Positions 6,520 to 16,090 are shown, numbered from the stretch's first letter. The stretch: 64,000 nt of DNA from Kribbella jiaozuonensis (GCF_005233875.1 NZ_SZPZ01000001.1:1178001-1242000); one strand, 5' to 3'. Numbers and translations: made by a program. Notes: generated by a model from the sequence alone, not told the origin.

Positions 6520-7812
6520 CTACAGGCGGCCGGCTTTCTTTAGGGATAGGTAGGTGTCGGCTAGGGCGGGGGCTATTTGGTCGGGGTTTTCGTCGACTAC
6601 GGTGACGCCGGCTCGGGTGAGGGTGGCGGTTAGGCGGTCTCGGTCTAGGCGGGTGCGGGCGGCGGAGGCGGCGGCGTAGACCTCGACGAGGTCGGATCTG
6701 GTGGACTCGAGTTCGGTTAGACGGGGGTCGGCGACGGAGGCCAAGACGACGACGTGGCGGCGGAGGAGGGGGCCGATGACGGGGAGGAGGGACTCCTCGA
6801 TGACGGCGGGATCCAGGCCGGTCAGCAGCACGACCAGAGAGCGTTGGCCAAGGCGCTCCAGGACCTGGGAGACGACGATGCGGAAGTCCGTCTGGACCAG
6901 CTCGGCCTCGACGTTCGCCAGGGCGTTCACGAATGACGGCAGCACATCCTGCGGCGCAGGGCGTCGTACGTCGGCACGTACTGCCGAATCGCAAGCCAGC
7001 AAGGAAACCCGGTCCCCGGCCCGCGTGGCCAACGCAGCCAGCAACAACGCAGCGTCCATCGCATGGTCCAGCCGCGGCGCATCGCCGACCCGGCCGGCGG
7101 ACAGCCGCCCGGAGTCGATCACGATGACTACCTGGCGATCCCGCTCCGGGCGCCAGGTCCGCAGTACGACGTTCCCGCGGCGAGCCGTCGCCCGCCAGTC
7201 GATGCTGCGTACGTCGTCCCCAGGCACGTAGTCCCGCAGCGAGTCGAACTCCGTCCCCTGCCCGCGCACCAGCAGCGCCGTCCGCCCGTCGAGCTCGCGC
7301 AACCGCGCCAACCGCGACGGCAGGTGCTTGCGGCTCTTGAACGGCGGCAGAGCCCGCACCGTCCACGGCACCTGGTGGGAGCTCTGGCGGCCAGCGAAGC
7401 CCAGCGGACCGACAGAGCGGACTGTGACCCGAGAGGCGTGCCTGTCGCCGCGGCGGGTTGGGATCAAGTGTGTTGTCACGCGGCGGCGTTCGCCTGACGG
7501 GATGTCCAGTCGGTGCGGTGAGTCTTGTACACCAGCTGACGGGGGCCACGCATCACGCAAGAGCCCGCGGATCCGCCGGCCAGGGTTGGCGACGACCATC
7601 TGCACCACAGCCTGCTCACCAAGCCGTACGGCGTTGTCCCCGTCCCGGCTGAACTGCAGCCGCCGTGGCGACCCAGCCAGCAGCATGTCGACCATACACA
7701 TCACCAGCACAACAGCCACGACCACGCCGACCCCGGCCCACGACGGCATCACCAGGGCAACGAACACCACGCCGGCCGCAGCCAGCACCCCAGCCCGTCC
7801 GGTGAGCACCAT
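6520..7812 (-). CDS. DUF58 domain protein of the MoxR operon
   Basis: A 430-residue protein with two N-terminal membrane helices (GVLAAAGVVFVALVM and GVVVAVVLVMCMVDMLL) and a DUF58 core: EFDSLRDYVPGDDVRSIDWRATAR followed by a VWA-like MIDAS start VIVIDSGRLSAG. The family works with MoxR AAA ATPases, likely as a von Willebrand-type scaffold for assembling or activating periplasmic or envelope proteins. The start at 7812 overlaps the MoxR stop as TGATG; an earlier in-frame start at 7917 would lie inside MoxR. The last third contains several CTA leucine codons, unusual for its neighbours. Confidence 0.88.
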   Translation of the reverse strand: MVLTGRAGVLAAAGVVFVALVMPSWAGVGVVVAVVLVMCMVDMLLAGSPRRLQFSRDGDNAVRLGEQAVVQMVVANPGRRIRGLLRDAWPPSAGVQDSPHRLDIPSGERRRVTTHLIPTRRGDRHASRVTVRSVGPLGFAGRQSSHQVPWTVRALPPFKSRKHLPSRLARLRELDGRTALLVRGQGTEFDSLRDYVPGDDVRSIDWRATARRGNVVLRTWRPERDRQVVIVIDSGRLSAGRVGDAPRLDHAMDAALLLAALATRAGDRVSLLACDSAVRADVRRPAPQDVLPSFVNALANVEAELVQTDFRIVVSQVLERLGQRSLVVLLTGLDPAVIEESLLPVIGPLLRRHVVVLASVADPRLTELESTRSDLVEVYAAASAARTRLDRDRLTATLTRAGVTVVDENPDQIAPALADTYLSLKKAGRL

Positions 7813-8783
7813 CAGCGCGGTACCGGCACCGTAGCGAGCACGCTCTCCAGTACGGCGTCCGCACTCACACCCTCGAGCTCCGCCTCCGGCCGTACCTGGA
7901 CTCGATGCCGAAGGCAAGGACGCGCCATCGCCTTCACATCATCCGGAATCACGTAGTCCCGCCCGGAAAGCCAAGCCCACGCCCGCGACACCGCCAGCAA
8001 CGCCGTAGCCCCACGAGGCGAAACCCCGAGCTGCAACGAAGGAGACTGCCGCGTAGCCCGGCACAGGTCCACGACATACGCCAGTACGTCGTCCCGCACC
8101 GCCACTCGCCGTACTGCGTTCTGCCCAGCCAGCAAGTCCTCCGGCCCAGCAACCGGCCGCAGCCCAGCTGCCTCCAGATCGCGCGGATCGAACCCCTGTG
8201 CATGCCGGGCGAGTACTGCGATCTCAGCGTCCCGCGGCGGGATGTCCAGCGTCACCTTCAACAGGAACCGGTCCAGCTGGGCCTCCGGCAACGGATAGGT
8301 GCCCTCGTACTCCACCGGGTTCTGCGTCGCCGCCACGACAAACGGAACCGGCAGCTTCCGCGGCTCACCATCCACGGTCACCTGCCGCTCTTCCATTGCC
8401 TCGAGCAACGCCGCCTGTGTCTTCGGCGGCGTCCGGTTGATCTCGTCCGCCAGCAGGATGTTCGTGAACACAGGGCCAGGACGGAACTCGAACTCCGACG
8501 TCTTCGCGTCGTACACCAGCGACCCGGTGACATCACCAGGCATCAGATCCGGCGTGAACTGCACCCGCTTGGTGTTCAGCCGCATCGCCGTCGACAGCGC
8601 CCGGACCATCAGCGTCTTCGCCGTACCAGGTACGCCTTCCAGCAGTACGTGGCCGCGGCAGAGCAGGGCGAGCACCAAGGCGGTCACCGCGGTGTCCTGG
8701 CCGACCACCGCCTTGCCGATCTCGGTCCGCAGCGCAACCAGCGCCTGCCGGGCCTGTTCGGCGGTGACTTCGGTAGTCGTCAC
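7812..8783 (-). CDS. MoxR family AAA ATPase
   Basis: A 323-residue cytosolic AAA+ chaperone-like ATPase. Walker A is GVPGTAKT (residues 50-57), Walker B NILLADEINRTPPKTQ, sensor 1 AATQNPVEYEGTYPLPEAQLDRF and a C-terminal lid with a sensor-2 arginine region. MoxR proteins hydrolyse ATP to remodel partner VWA proteins, here the DUF58 product. GTG start at 8783, overlapping the DUF4350 stop as GTGA, with AGGAGG at 8794-8799 in the upstream coding region. Length and motif order are standard. Confidence 0.95.
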   Translation of the reverse strand: MTTTEVTAEQARQALVALRTEIGKAVVGQDTAVTALVLALLCRGHVLLEGVPGTAKTLMVRALSTAMRLNTKRVQFTPDLMPGDVTGSLVYDAKTSEFEFRPGPVFTNILLADEINRTPPKTQAALLEAMEERQVTVDGEPRKLPVPFVVAATQNPVEYEGTYPLPEAQLDRFLLKVTLDIPPRDAEIAVLARHAQGFDPRDLEAAGLRPVAGPEDLLAGQNAVRRVAVRDDVLAYVVDLCRATRQSPSLQLGVSPRGATALLAVSRAWAWLSGRDYVIPDDVKAMARPCLRHRVQVRPEAELEGVSADAVLESVLATVPVPR

Positions 8784-9922
8784 GGGTGTCGTACCTCCTG
8801 GGTCAGTACGTCGAGCTCGAAAGACAAGGACATCAGAGCGGCGTCAGACAGTGGCGGCATGCCGTAGAGCAGTTCGTACAGCATGACCGGGTCCCTGCCG
8901 GTACGTGCAGCCACAGTCGCGACCACCGCCGACGGCTCGGCCCGCCGCGGGATGCCGTGCGCCTTGTGCAGCTGGCCGAGCGCCGACTCCCGCAGCGCCG
9001 CCGCAGCGCGGTCCCGGGCACGTGAACGTCGGTAGAGCCTCGCCCGGCCCTCAGTGGTCTCGGCCGCATGCACGATCACCGGCAACCGCTCAGCCACGAC
9101 CGGACCGAGCCGCCGCCCACGCCAGATCGCCACAACGAGTACGGCGAACGCCAGCGCCCACCCGATGTAGCGAACATCCGGCGGAATCAGCGGCGCACCA
9201 CCGGTGCTCTCCGTGCCGGTATCGGTCGACTCGAACTGCGGCAGGTACCAGGTCAGGTCCTGATGCGTACCGATCAGGTTGAGCGCCAGCGCCGCGTTGC
9301 CGTCGTCAGCCAGCTGCGCATTGGTGAACGACGCCGGCGTACCGACGACATCGACGATCCGGTCGCCGACCTCCAGCCGGATCACCGTGTTGTTGATGCC
9401 ATCGCCGTAGCAGGCGACAGCCGCAGACGGTGCGCTGTACGTCGGCCCGCTGACAGTCACCGTGCCCGCTCGAACCGCAGCCGGCAGGTCGCACTGGGCC
9501 TCCCGGCTACGGGAGGACAACACATCGCCAGTCTGTTGCACACCGGGCGCCAGGATCTCCAGCGCCCGGCTGCCGGGCCGGATGAGCACCAGGTGGCTCC
9601 AGCGAGCCTGAGCGATCCGCTCCAAGTCAGGGCGACCGAGTGATCCGGCCGGGCCGATGATGAGCGCCTTACCCTCACCCGGCTGTACGGCGTCGTCCAG
9701 CGTCTCCGTGCTGTGCACAGAAACCCCATGGTTCTTCAGCAACGCAGCCAGCGCCCGTGCCCCGTCCGAGTCCGTGGAGTCCGGGCTGAACGGCCCTGAC
9801 GTCCGCGCCGAGGTAGCGATCAGGATGACGATCGCAGCCAGCACAATCAGCCCAGTGACGAGCAGCGGCGTCCGCAGTGCCCGCCAGCTCTCACCAGCGC
9901 TCCGCCCGAGCGGCGTACTCAT
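8780..9922 (-). CDS. DUF4350 domain membrane protein
   Basis: 380 residues with a membrane helix at about 19-41 (LLVTGLIVLAAIVILIAT), a central extracytoplasmic or cytosolic DUF4350 domain (SPDSTDSDGARALAALLKNHGVSV, then KALIIGPAGSLG) and a second helix at about 253-272 (YIGWALAFAVLVVAIWRGRRLGP), followed by a helical C-terminus. The family is a constant partner in actinobacterial MoxR-DUF58 operons; its biochemical role is not established. Four-base overlaps on both sides show tight translational coupling. Confidence 0.87.
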   Translation of the reverse strand: MSTPLGRSAGESWRALRTPLLVTGLIVLAAIVILIATSARTSGPFSPDSTDSDGARALAALLKNHGVSVHSTETLDDAVQPGEGKALIIGPAGSLGRPDLERIAQARWSHLVLIRPGSRALEILAPGVQQTGDVLSSRSREAQCDLPAAVRAGTVTVSGPTYSAPSAAVACYGDGINNTVIRLEVGDRIVDVVGTPASFTNAQLADDGNAALALNLIGTHQDLTWYLPQFESTDTGTESTGGAPLIPPDVRYIGWALAFAVLVVAIWRGRRLGPVVAERLPVIVHAAETTEGRARLYRRSRARDRAAAALRESALGQLHKAHGIPRRAEPSAVVATVAARTGRDPVMLYELLYGMPPLSDAALMSLSFELDVLTQEVRHP

Positions 9923-10551
9923 ACAGCCACCCGTGCAGTCCGTGCAGCGTCATCAGCAGCCACTACAGCGGCGTACCGTTCCGGCGTCCCAGGACGGTTG
10001 CCGTAGACAACCTCTGTGAACACCAGTGCGGCCGGCTGCAGCGGTTCACGCAGTACTGGCGCGATCCGCGAGGCATCGGCAACCACCTCGTACGCCGTAC
10101 GCCCTGGCCGCTCGTCCAGCACGGTCCGCTCGGTCAGCTCCGAGACGCACGCCCGGAACCGGCTGCGGATCGCGAGCGCGTGGTCGCCGGACGCAGCCTC
10201 CCGCTCCGCCAACGCGCGGTACTCCGCCGCGCTGGCGGGCCGGGCGGTGTCGAAAACGGCCTGCGACTTCACCCTGCGGCTCGTCCGCAGTACTCCGGCT
10301 CGCCAGAGGACCACGAGCACGACCAGCACGAGCAGGGCGATCAGCATGGCCAGACCGGCGTGGCCGTTGGGAGACGAGCCGGTCAGGCTGTTCAGGAGGT
10401 CGCCGATCCAGTCCAGCACCTTGCCGATCGCCTTCTCGATCAGCGAACCGCCCGAGTCCCGGTACGTCGACTTGGACAGCTCCTCGGCGGCCTCGCGAGC
10501 GGCCTGCTCCCGGTCGATGTCGACGGGAGGCTCCTGCAGGAAGAGGATCAC
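9919..10551 (-). CDS. DUF4129 domain membrane protein
   Basis: 210 residues: an acidic N-terminal segment (PPVDIDREQAAREAAEELS), one membrane helix (GLAMLIALLVLVVLVVLW) and a C-terminal DUF4129 domain with the typical ERTVLDERPGRTAYEVVADA and FTEVVYGNRPGTPERYAAV. I use the GTG at 10551, which overlaps the preceding stop as GTGA; in-frame codons further upstream are antisense-like read-through of the neighbour. DUF4129 resembles a transglutaminase-associated C-terminal domain and accompanies MoxR/DUF58/DUF4350, probably in one envelope complex. Confidence 0.85.
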   Translation of the reverse strand: MILFLQEPPVDIDREQAAREAAEELSKSTYRDSGGSLIEKAIGKVLDWIGDLLNSLTGSSPNGHAGLAMLIALLVLVVLVVLWRAGVLRTSRRVKSQAVFDTARPASAAEYRALAEREAASGDHALAIRSRFRACVSELTERTVLDERPGRTAYEVVADASRIAPVLREPLQPAALVFTEVVYGNRPGTPERYAAVVAADDAARTARVAV

Positions 10552-11558
10552 GCAGTCTCCTCGTAGCGCAGGGCCGGACGCATCCAGAGGTCGAGACCTT
10601 CCCGCCGTACCCGGAGGTCCAGGTAGATCAGGGCCTGTACGGCGGACATGAAGGCCAGGCTCGCGATCAGCGTCATCACCGTGAAGATCCCCACGGCGAC
10701 ACTGACGACGACGGCCACCACCGTGGCCCCGTTGCTGTCGGCCCACGAGCCGAGCGTGAGCACCAGCGCGGTGATCCCGAACTGCAGCGCGTACCCGATG
10801 ATCTGCACGACCAGCCCGCCGAACAGCAGAATCCCGAACACCCGCCAGAACTTGCCCTTCACCAGCTGCCAGGACCGCCGCAGCGCTCCCCAGACCCCGA
10901 CCCGGACCGGTATGTAGAGCCCGATGTCCGGCGCGTGCCGGCCCTCCATCAGGACGACGGTCCCGGCCAGCACCAGCCTGATCCCGAAGATCAGCACGAG
11001 TACGCCGCCGACCAGCATCATCACCACGGCCACCGCACCGGCCGCGTCGGAGGAGATGGCAGCGTCCGTACCGGCGCCGATCCCGAGTACTGCGAGCCCC
11101 CAGCCGCCGATCAGCAGCATGAACGACAGCGACTGCAACAGACCGACAACAGCCAGTGCAGGCAGCGCAGGTCGTACCAGCCGCATCAGCTCACGCGGAC
11201 CGACCCGATGCGCCAGCTGACTCCGGACCGCGGCCAGAGCGATGATCCCGGACAGCATGCTCGACACGACCGAGAACAGCACCACCTGGACGCCGTACGT
11301 GAGCAACAGCGCCGCACCGGCCTGCTCGAACGGGTCGTTCGCGCCGAAGAACCCAGGAATTCCACCCGGTACGGCGACCTCGGTCAGCACGGCCTGCACC
11401 GCGACCAGGGCGATTCCGGCCAGCACCGGTAGGCCCAGCATGATCGTCTTGTTGTCGGAGATCGTCCGGGCGGCGTTGTCGAGCAGATCCGCCGGCAGCC
11501 ACGGCCGCAGCGGCTCAGTAGCCACGTCGTCGTGCAGCTGCATGTTCTGGTCGGCCAC
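10548..11558 (-). CDS. Multi-pass membrane protein heading the MoxR operon
   Basis: 336 residues with about six to seven hydrophobic segments, including TIMLGLPVLAGIALVAVQAVL, LLLTYGVQVVLFSVVSSMLSG, LPALAVVGLLQSLSFMLLI, AVAVVMMLVGGVLVLIFGIRLVL and a pair near the C-terminus. The pattern resembles the membrane domains of glycerophosphoryl-diester-phosphodiesterase-type proteins, but no enzymatic domain is attached, so I name no function. As first gene of the five-gene leftward operon it ends in a GTGA overlap with DUF4129. The cytosolic N-terminal tail is about 35 residues and acidic. Confidence 0.8.
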   Translation of the reverse strand: MADQNMQLHDDVATEPLRPWLPADLLDNAARTISDNKTIMLGLPVLAGIALVAVQAVLTEVAVPGGIPGFFGANDPFEQAGAALLLTYGVQVVLFSVVSSMLSGIIALAAVRSQLAHRVGPRELMRLVRPALPALAVVGLLQSLSFMLLIGGWGLAVLGIGAGTDAAISSDAAGAVAVVMMLVGGVLVLIFGIRLVLAGTVVLMEGRHAPDIGLYIPVRVGVWGALRRSWQLVKGKFWRVFGILLFGGLVVQIIGYALQFGITALVLTLGSWADSNGATVVAVVVSVAVGIFTVMTLIASLAFMSAVQALIYLDLRVRREGLDLWMRPALRYEETA

Positions 11559-11703
11559 TGCGCGCCCCCTCCTCCCCGAAGCCCGGTCTGAACAGTCTGA
11601 ACCGCCGTGCGGTCAGGCACGTGAGTTGTGGTGAACCCTCGAAGTGCACCATGATCCCGGATGATCACAGCCCAACTCGGGGTCACACGGCGATCCGGCG
11701 TGT

Positions 11704-11738
11704 GCACTACCGGGGGAATGGGACACTATCCGTAGTGC
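11704..11738. promoter_or_regulatory. Inverted repeat upstream of mtrA
   Basis: GCACTAC (11704-11710) and GTAGTGC (11732-11738) form a 7-bp inverted repeat with a 21-base interval, inside which CACTA (11724-11728) forms a shorter repeat with TAGTG (11733-11737). It sits 50-90 bases before mtrA, in a 232-base gap between divergent operons, and may be a regulator site. I cannot place the promoter elements with confidence. Confidence 0.3.
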
Positions 11739-11790
11739 GTACGGCCTGCACCCGCCGGCCGCACACCGATCGGACGGCAAGGAGTAGGGC

Positions 11791-12489
11791 GTGGCAGACG
11801 GTAACCGGACGATGCGGGGCCGCATCCTCATCGTCGACGACGACACCGCGTTGTCGGAGATGCTCAGCATCGTGCTGCGCAACGAGGGCTACGACACCTA
11901 TCTGGTCGCAACCGGTGACAAGGCGGTGCCGGCCTTCCGGGAGTTCAAACCCGATCTGCTGCTGCTCGACCTGATGCTGCCCGGGATGGACGGGATCGAC
12001 GTCTGCCGGGCGATCCGGGCCGAGTCCGGTGTGCCGATCGTGATGCTGACCGCCAAGAGCGACACCGTCGACGTGGTGCTCGGCCTGGAGTCGGGTGCCG
12101 ACGACTACGTCGTGAAGCCGTTCAAGCCGAAGGAGCTGGTGGCCCGGATCCGGGCCCGGCTGCGCCGGATGGACGAGCCCGGTCCGGAGTCGCTGACGAT
12201 CGGCGACCTGACCATCGACGTGGCCGGCCACTCGGTGAAGCGGGCCGGCGAGACGATCCAGCTGACGCCGCTGGAGTTCGACCTGCTGGTCTGCCTGGCG
12301 TCGAAGCCCTGGCAGGTGTTCACCCGCGAGGTGCTGCTGGAGCAGGTCTGGGGCTACCGCCACGCGGCCGACACCCGGCTGGTGAACGTGCATGTCCAGC
12401 GGCTGCGCTCCAAGATCGAGAAGGACCCTGAGCACCCGGAGATCGTGGTCACGGTCCGTGGGGTCGGATACAAGGCGGGTGCGGACTGA
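11791..12489 (+). CDS. mtrA: Two-component response regulator MtrA
   Basis: An OmpR/PhoB-type regulator of 232 residues. The receiver domain shows the acidic pocket IVDDD, phospho-acceptor Asp60 (LLLLDLMLPG), Thr87 and Lys109 (YVVKPF); the winged-helix effector covers about 140-230 with the recognition region DTRLVNVHVQRLRSKIE. In actinobacteria MtrA controls cell-wall, division and osmotic genes and is essential in mycobacteria. Start is GTG 11791 behind AAGGAG (11779-11784). The neighbours mtrB and lpqB are the conserved signature of this locus. Confidence 0.97.
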   Translation: MADGNRTMRGRILIVDDDTALSEMLSIVLRNEGYDTYLVATGDKAVPAFREFKPDLLLLDLMLPGMDGIDVCRAIRAESGVPIVMLTAKSDTVDVVLGLESGADDYVVKPFKPKELVARIRARLRRMDEPGPESLTIGDLTIDVAGHSVKRAGETIQLTPLEFDLLVCLASKPWQVFTREVLLEQVWGYRHAADTRLVNVHVQRLRSKIEKDPEHPEIVVTVRGVGYKAGAD

Positions 12490-12644
12490 TCGAGTACGGA
12501 CGCGGCCAAGAGTCGCAGGCTGCCTCTGGTGACCCGGCAACCGACCCGGTAGCCGAGGAGCACACCGGGCAACACTCCGGGCAGCAGACCGGTCGTCAGA
12601 CCGGGCAACAGCAGGGGCAGTCGACGGCACCTCCGGAGCAGGAG

Positions 12645-14321
12645 GTGCCGGAGTCCCGCGGGACGGAGCTGGAACTGACCGTCACCGCGGCGGACTGGTC
12701 TGCCCAGCCGCAGCCGATCTGGCGGACGCACCCCAAGCACTGGCCGGACATCTGGCGTCGCTCCATCCAGGCCCGGATCGTCACCGGGACCCTGCTGATG
12801 TCGACGCTGGTCCTGATCCTGGTCGGCTGGGTGATGATGAGCCAGGTCACCGACGGCGTCCTGGAGTCCCGTCGTACCAGCGCGCAGGCCGAGGTGCGGG
12901 CCCAGCTGGCCCAGCTGTCGATCACGATCGATGCCGCGAACCGCAACACGATCAACCAGCAGCTGTCCGAGCTGGTCCTCGGCTCCAACCGCCCTGGCCT
13001 GTACGACGTCCTGCTGGTGCCGACCGACCAGGCGGCGTCGAACGCGATCCGCTACACCGGTCTGGTCGACAGCGACTCGATCCCGGAGGCGCTGGCGTCC
13101 TCGGTGATGAGCGACGACTCCAAGCTGTGGGACACCTATACCGAGATCAACTACCGCGACGCCCCCGGTGTGCCAGGGCTGGTGATCGGGTCGCAGATCC
13201 GGATCAACTCCACCGGCGACCGGTACGCAATCTACTTCCTGTTCCCGCTCACAGCGCAGCAGGAGACGCTCGACGTCGTACAGCGTGCTCTGGTGACCGC
13301 AGGTCTGTTGCTGATCGTTCTGCTCGGTGCTGTGGCCTGGCTGGTCACGCGACAGGTCGTCACGCCGGTCCGGATGGCACGGCGGATCGCCGAGCGGCTA
13401 GCTGCCGGCAAGCTCGAGGAGCGGATGCAGGTCCGGGGTACGGACGACCTGGCCCGCCTGGCGGTGTCGTTCAACAAGATGGCCTCCAACCTGCAGCGCC
13501 AGATCCGTCGGCTGGAGGAGCTGTCCCGGCTGCAGCGCCGGTTCGTCTCGGACGTCTCCCACGAGCTACGTACGCCGCTGACCACCGTCCGCATGGCCGC
13601 TGACCTGCTGCACGAGAGCCGCGACCAGTTCGACCCGATTAGCCGCCGCTCCGTGGAACTGCTGCAGAACGAGCTCAACCGGTTCGAAGAGCTGCTCGCC
13701 GACCTGCTGGAGATCAGCCGGTTCGACGCCGGAGCTGCTGCGCTCGACCTGGAGGACGTCGACCTCCGCGACATCGTCAGCCGGGTACTGGAGAACCACG
13801 AGACTCTGCTGCACCGCAAGGGCTGCGAGGTCCAGCTGGACATGCCGGAGCCCTGCCGCGCCAAGGTCGACTCACGCCGCATCGAGCGGATCCTGCGCAA
13901 CCTGATCGGCAACGCCATCGAGCACAGCGAGGGCCTGCCGATCCGGATCAGCACGGCGTACGACGAGGACGCTGCCGCCGTGGCCGTCCGCGACCACGGC
14001 GTCGGGTTCCGCGCCGAGGAAGCCGAGATGGTGTTCAGCCGGTTCTGGCGGGCCGACCCGGCCCGGGCCCGGACCACCGGTGGCACCGGCCTCGGCTTGT
14101 CGATCGCGCTCGAGGACGCCCGGCTGCACGGCGGCCGGCTGGACGCCTGGGGTTCGCCCGGCGACGGTGCGTACTTCCGGCTCACACTGCCGCGCCGGCC
14201 GGACACGGCGCTGACTGGTTCGCCGCTGCCGCCCCGCCCGCCCGACGCGTCCCGGGTCGTCACCGAGCTCGTCGACGTCGGGGCGCCGTACCAGAAGCTG
14301 AGCGGCGGTGAGGACCGGTGA
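12645..14321 (+). CDS. mtrB: Sensor histidine kinase MtrB
   Basis: A 558-residue membrane kinase partnering MtrA. Two membrane helices (about 45-65 and 215-236) enclose an extracytoplasmic sensor domain; a HAMP linker follows, then the H-box SDVSHELRTPLTTVR with His306 and an ATPase domain with N-box LRNLIGNAIEHS, G1 VRDHGVGF and G2 GGTGLGLSI. I start at GTG 12645 (GGAG at 12635-12638). The frame is open and codon-like for another 52 codons back to the mtrA stop, Gln/Gly/Pro-rich, but has no ATG, GTG or TTG there. The 3' end overlaps lpqB as GTGA. Confidence 0.95.
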   Translation: MPESRGTELELTVTAADWSAQPQPIWRTHPKHWPDIWRRSIQARIVTGTLLMSTLVLILVGWVMMSQVTDGVLESRRTSAQAEVRAQLAQLSITIDAANRNTINQQLSELVLGSNRPGLYDVLLVPTDQAASNAIRYTGLVDSDSIPEALASSVMSDDSKLWDTYTEINYRDAPGVPGLVIGSQIRINSTGDRYAIYFLFPLTAQQETLDVVQRALVTAGLLLIVLLGAVAWLVTRQVVTPVRMARRIAERLAAGKLEERMQVRGTDDLARLAVSFNKMASNLQRQIRRLEELSRLQRRFVSDVSHELRTPLTTVRMAADLLHESRDQFDPISRRSVELLQNELNRFEELLADLLEISRFDAGAAALDLEDVDLRDIVSRVLENHETLLHRKGCEVQLDMPEPCRAKVDSRRIERILRNLIGNAIEHSEGLPIRISTAYDEDAAAVAVRDHGVGFRAEEAEMVFSRFWRADPARARTTGGTGLGLSIALEDARLHGGRLDAWGSPGDGAYFRLTLPRRPDTALTGSPLPPRPPDASRVVTELVDVGAPYQKLSGGEDR

Positions 14322-16090
14322 AGCGCAGGTTGCTTGTGGTCCTGCTGGCTGCCGTAGTACTGCTCGCCGGCTGCGCCGCCGTACCGACCAAGGGCACCAT
14401 CCGCAGCGGGGAGCGGCAGGGGCGTGCGCAGGACCTGGGCGGTGTCGGTGTCGAGGCGAAGCCGCCGCGGGCGAACGTCGGCGAGATGGCCATCGTCAGC
14501 GGGTTCCTGGAGGCCATGTCGGACTCGCAGGCGTTCGACGTCGCCCGGCAGTACATGACGCCGGAGGCCGCGGCGAAGTGGCAGCCCGAGGCGCGGACCG
14601 TGGTGTACGACCAGAGTCCCGAGTCACTCACCCGCGTGGGCGACGGGGTCCAGCTGACCGCCCTGAAGATCGCCACCATCGGGGAGCGTGGAGAGTGGAT
14701 CCCCGCCGCGGCGACCGAGCGGGCCGACTTCTTCTTCAAGCTGAAGAGGATCGACGGGCAGTTCCGGGTCGACTCGGTCCCGCCCGGTGCGTACCTCGGC
14801 AGCAACCAGGTCGACCTGAAGCTCGCGCCGCGCGACCTGTACTTCTTCAACCAGAGCCGCAACATCCTGGTGCCGGACCCGGTCTACCTGCCGCAGAACC
14901 TCTCACCGGGCCAGGGCGCGACGCAGCTGATCCAGGAGCTGCTGAAGGGCCCGACCACCCGCCTTGGCAACGGCGTGGTCACCCTGGCCCCACCGGGCAC
15001 CGAAGTACAGGTGTCTGTGCCGGTCGACTTCGGCGTGGCCACAGTGGCGCTCAACGACAGCGCAGGTGCATTGCGAGATCCGGACCGGCGGCTGCTGGCC
15101 GCACAGATCGTGTGGACGCTCAACCAGCTCAATCTCCGGGCCAAGATCACCGTCGGCGGCGCACCGCTGCTGCCGGACGACCCGGACGTGCTGCCGTTCG
15201 CGAACTTCAGCCAGTTCGACCCGCAGGTGTCGGCCGGATCCCAGACCAAGCTCTACGGCCTGCAGCACCAGAAGGTGCAGCGGATCGCCGGCCTTGACGG
15301 GGCCACGGAGATCGCCGCCCAGCCGCTCAACTCCAGTCCGCTCTGGGCACACAAGGCCCAGTCGTTCGCGGTCAGCCTGCGCGGCGAGGCGGGAGCGATC
15401 GTCACTGCCGCCGGGAACGAGGTGCTGTACGGGCCGCTGGACACGACGGACAAGGACGCTGACGCCGTCCCGATCAAGGTCGAGGGGACGACGCGGCAGC
15501 CGAGCTTCGACAACCAGGACAACCTGTGGATCCTGGACCGGGCCGACACTCCTCATCCGCGGCTGCGGGTCCGCGATCACGACGGCCGGCTGACCCTGGT
15601 GGCCGTCGACTTCAAGGGCGACATCCCGCTCGACCTGCGGATGGCGCCTGACGGTGTCCGGGCACTGCTGGTGATGAAGCCGAAGTCCGGCGGCCAGACG
15701 TACGTGCAGACCGGCACGATCCAGACCACCGGCAGTGGTAAGCAGCTGGTGCTCGCACAGCTCCGTCCGCTCCGACTGGCGCTGAACAACATCACCGACG
15801 CGGCCTGGAACAAACAAGGCATCGTGGTCATCGGCGCGAGCAGCGCGGTCAGCAACTCGGCCCGGCAGGCCTGGCTGGTCAACACCGACGGTTCCAGCCT
15901 GCAGTTGCTGCCCGGATCGACGCCCGACTTCCGGCCGCAGTACGTCGCCTCGAACCCGAACAAGGACACCCTGCCGGTGATCGAGGACGACGCCGGCCGC
16001 ATCCACTGGCTCAGCCGGGACCTGATCTGGGTCTCGCCGGACTCTGTCGGCGGCGGCCCGGCGGCGATCACCCCGACGTACCCCGGCTGA
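14318..16090 (+). CDS. lpqB: Lipoprotein LpqB
   Basis: A 590-residue lipoprotein with signal peptide and lipobox LLAGC (Cys19). After an N-terminal region, a GerMN-type domain lies around residues 190-300 (GATQLIQELLKGPT, VVTLAPPGTEVQVSV) and the C-terminal half is a beta-propeller-like LpqB domain. In mycobacteria LpqB binds the extracellular part of MtrB and modulates its signalling; the gene overlap with mtrB here (GTGA) fits that. GTG start at 14318. Located on the outer face of the cytoplasmic membrane. Confidence 0.95.
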   Translation: MKRRLLVVLLAAVVLLAGCAAVPTKGTIRSGERQGRAQDLGGVGVEAKPPRANVGEMAIVSGFLEAMSDSQAFDVARQYMTPEAAAKWQPEARTVVYDQSPESLTRVGDGVQLTALKIATIGERGEWIPAAATERADFFFKLKRIDGQFRVDSVPPGAYLGSNQVDLKLAPRDLYFFNQSRNILVPDPVYLPQNLSPGQGATQLIQELLKGPTTRLGNGVVTLAPPGTEVQVSVPVDFGVATVALNDSAGALRDPDRRLLAAQIVWTLNQLNLRAKITVGGAPLLPDDPDVLPFANFSQFDPQVSAGSQTKLYGLQHQKVQRIAGLDGATEIAAQPLNSSPLWAHKAQSFAVSLRGEAGAIVTAAGNEVLYGPLDTTDKDADAVPIKVEGTTRQPSFDNQDNLWILDRADTPHPRLRVRDHDGRLTLVAVDFKGDIPLDLRMAPDGVRALLVMKPKSGGQTYVQTGTIQTTGSGKQLVLAQLRPLRLALNNITDAAWNKQGIVVIGASSAVSNSARQAWLVNTDGSSLQLLPGSTPDFRPQYVASNPNKDTLPVIEDDAGRIHWLSRDLIWVSPDSVGGGPAAITPTYPG

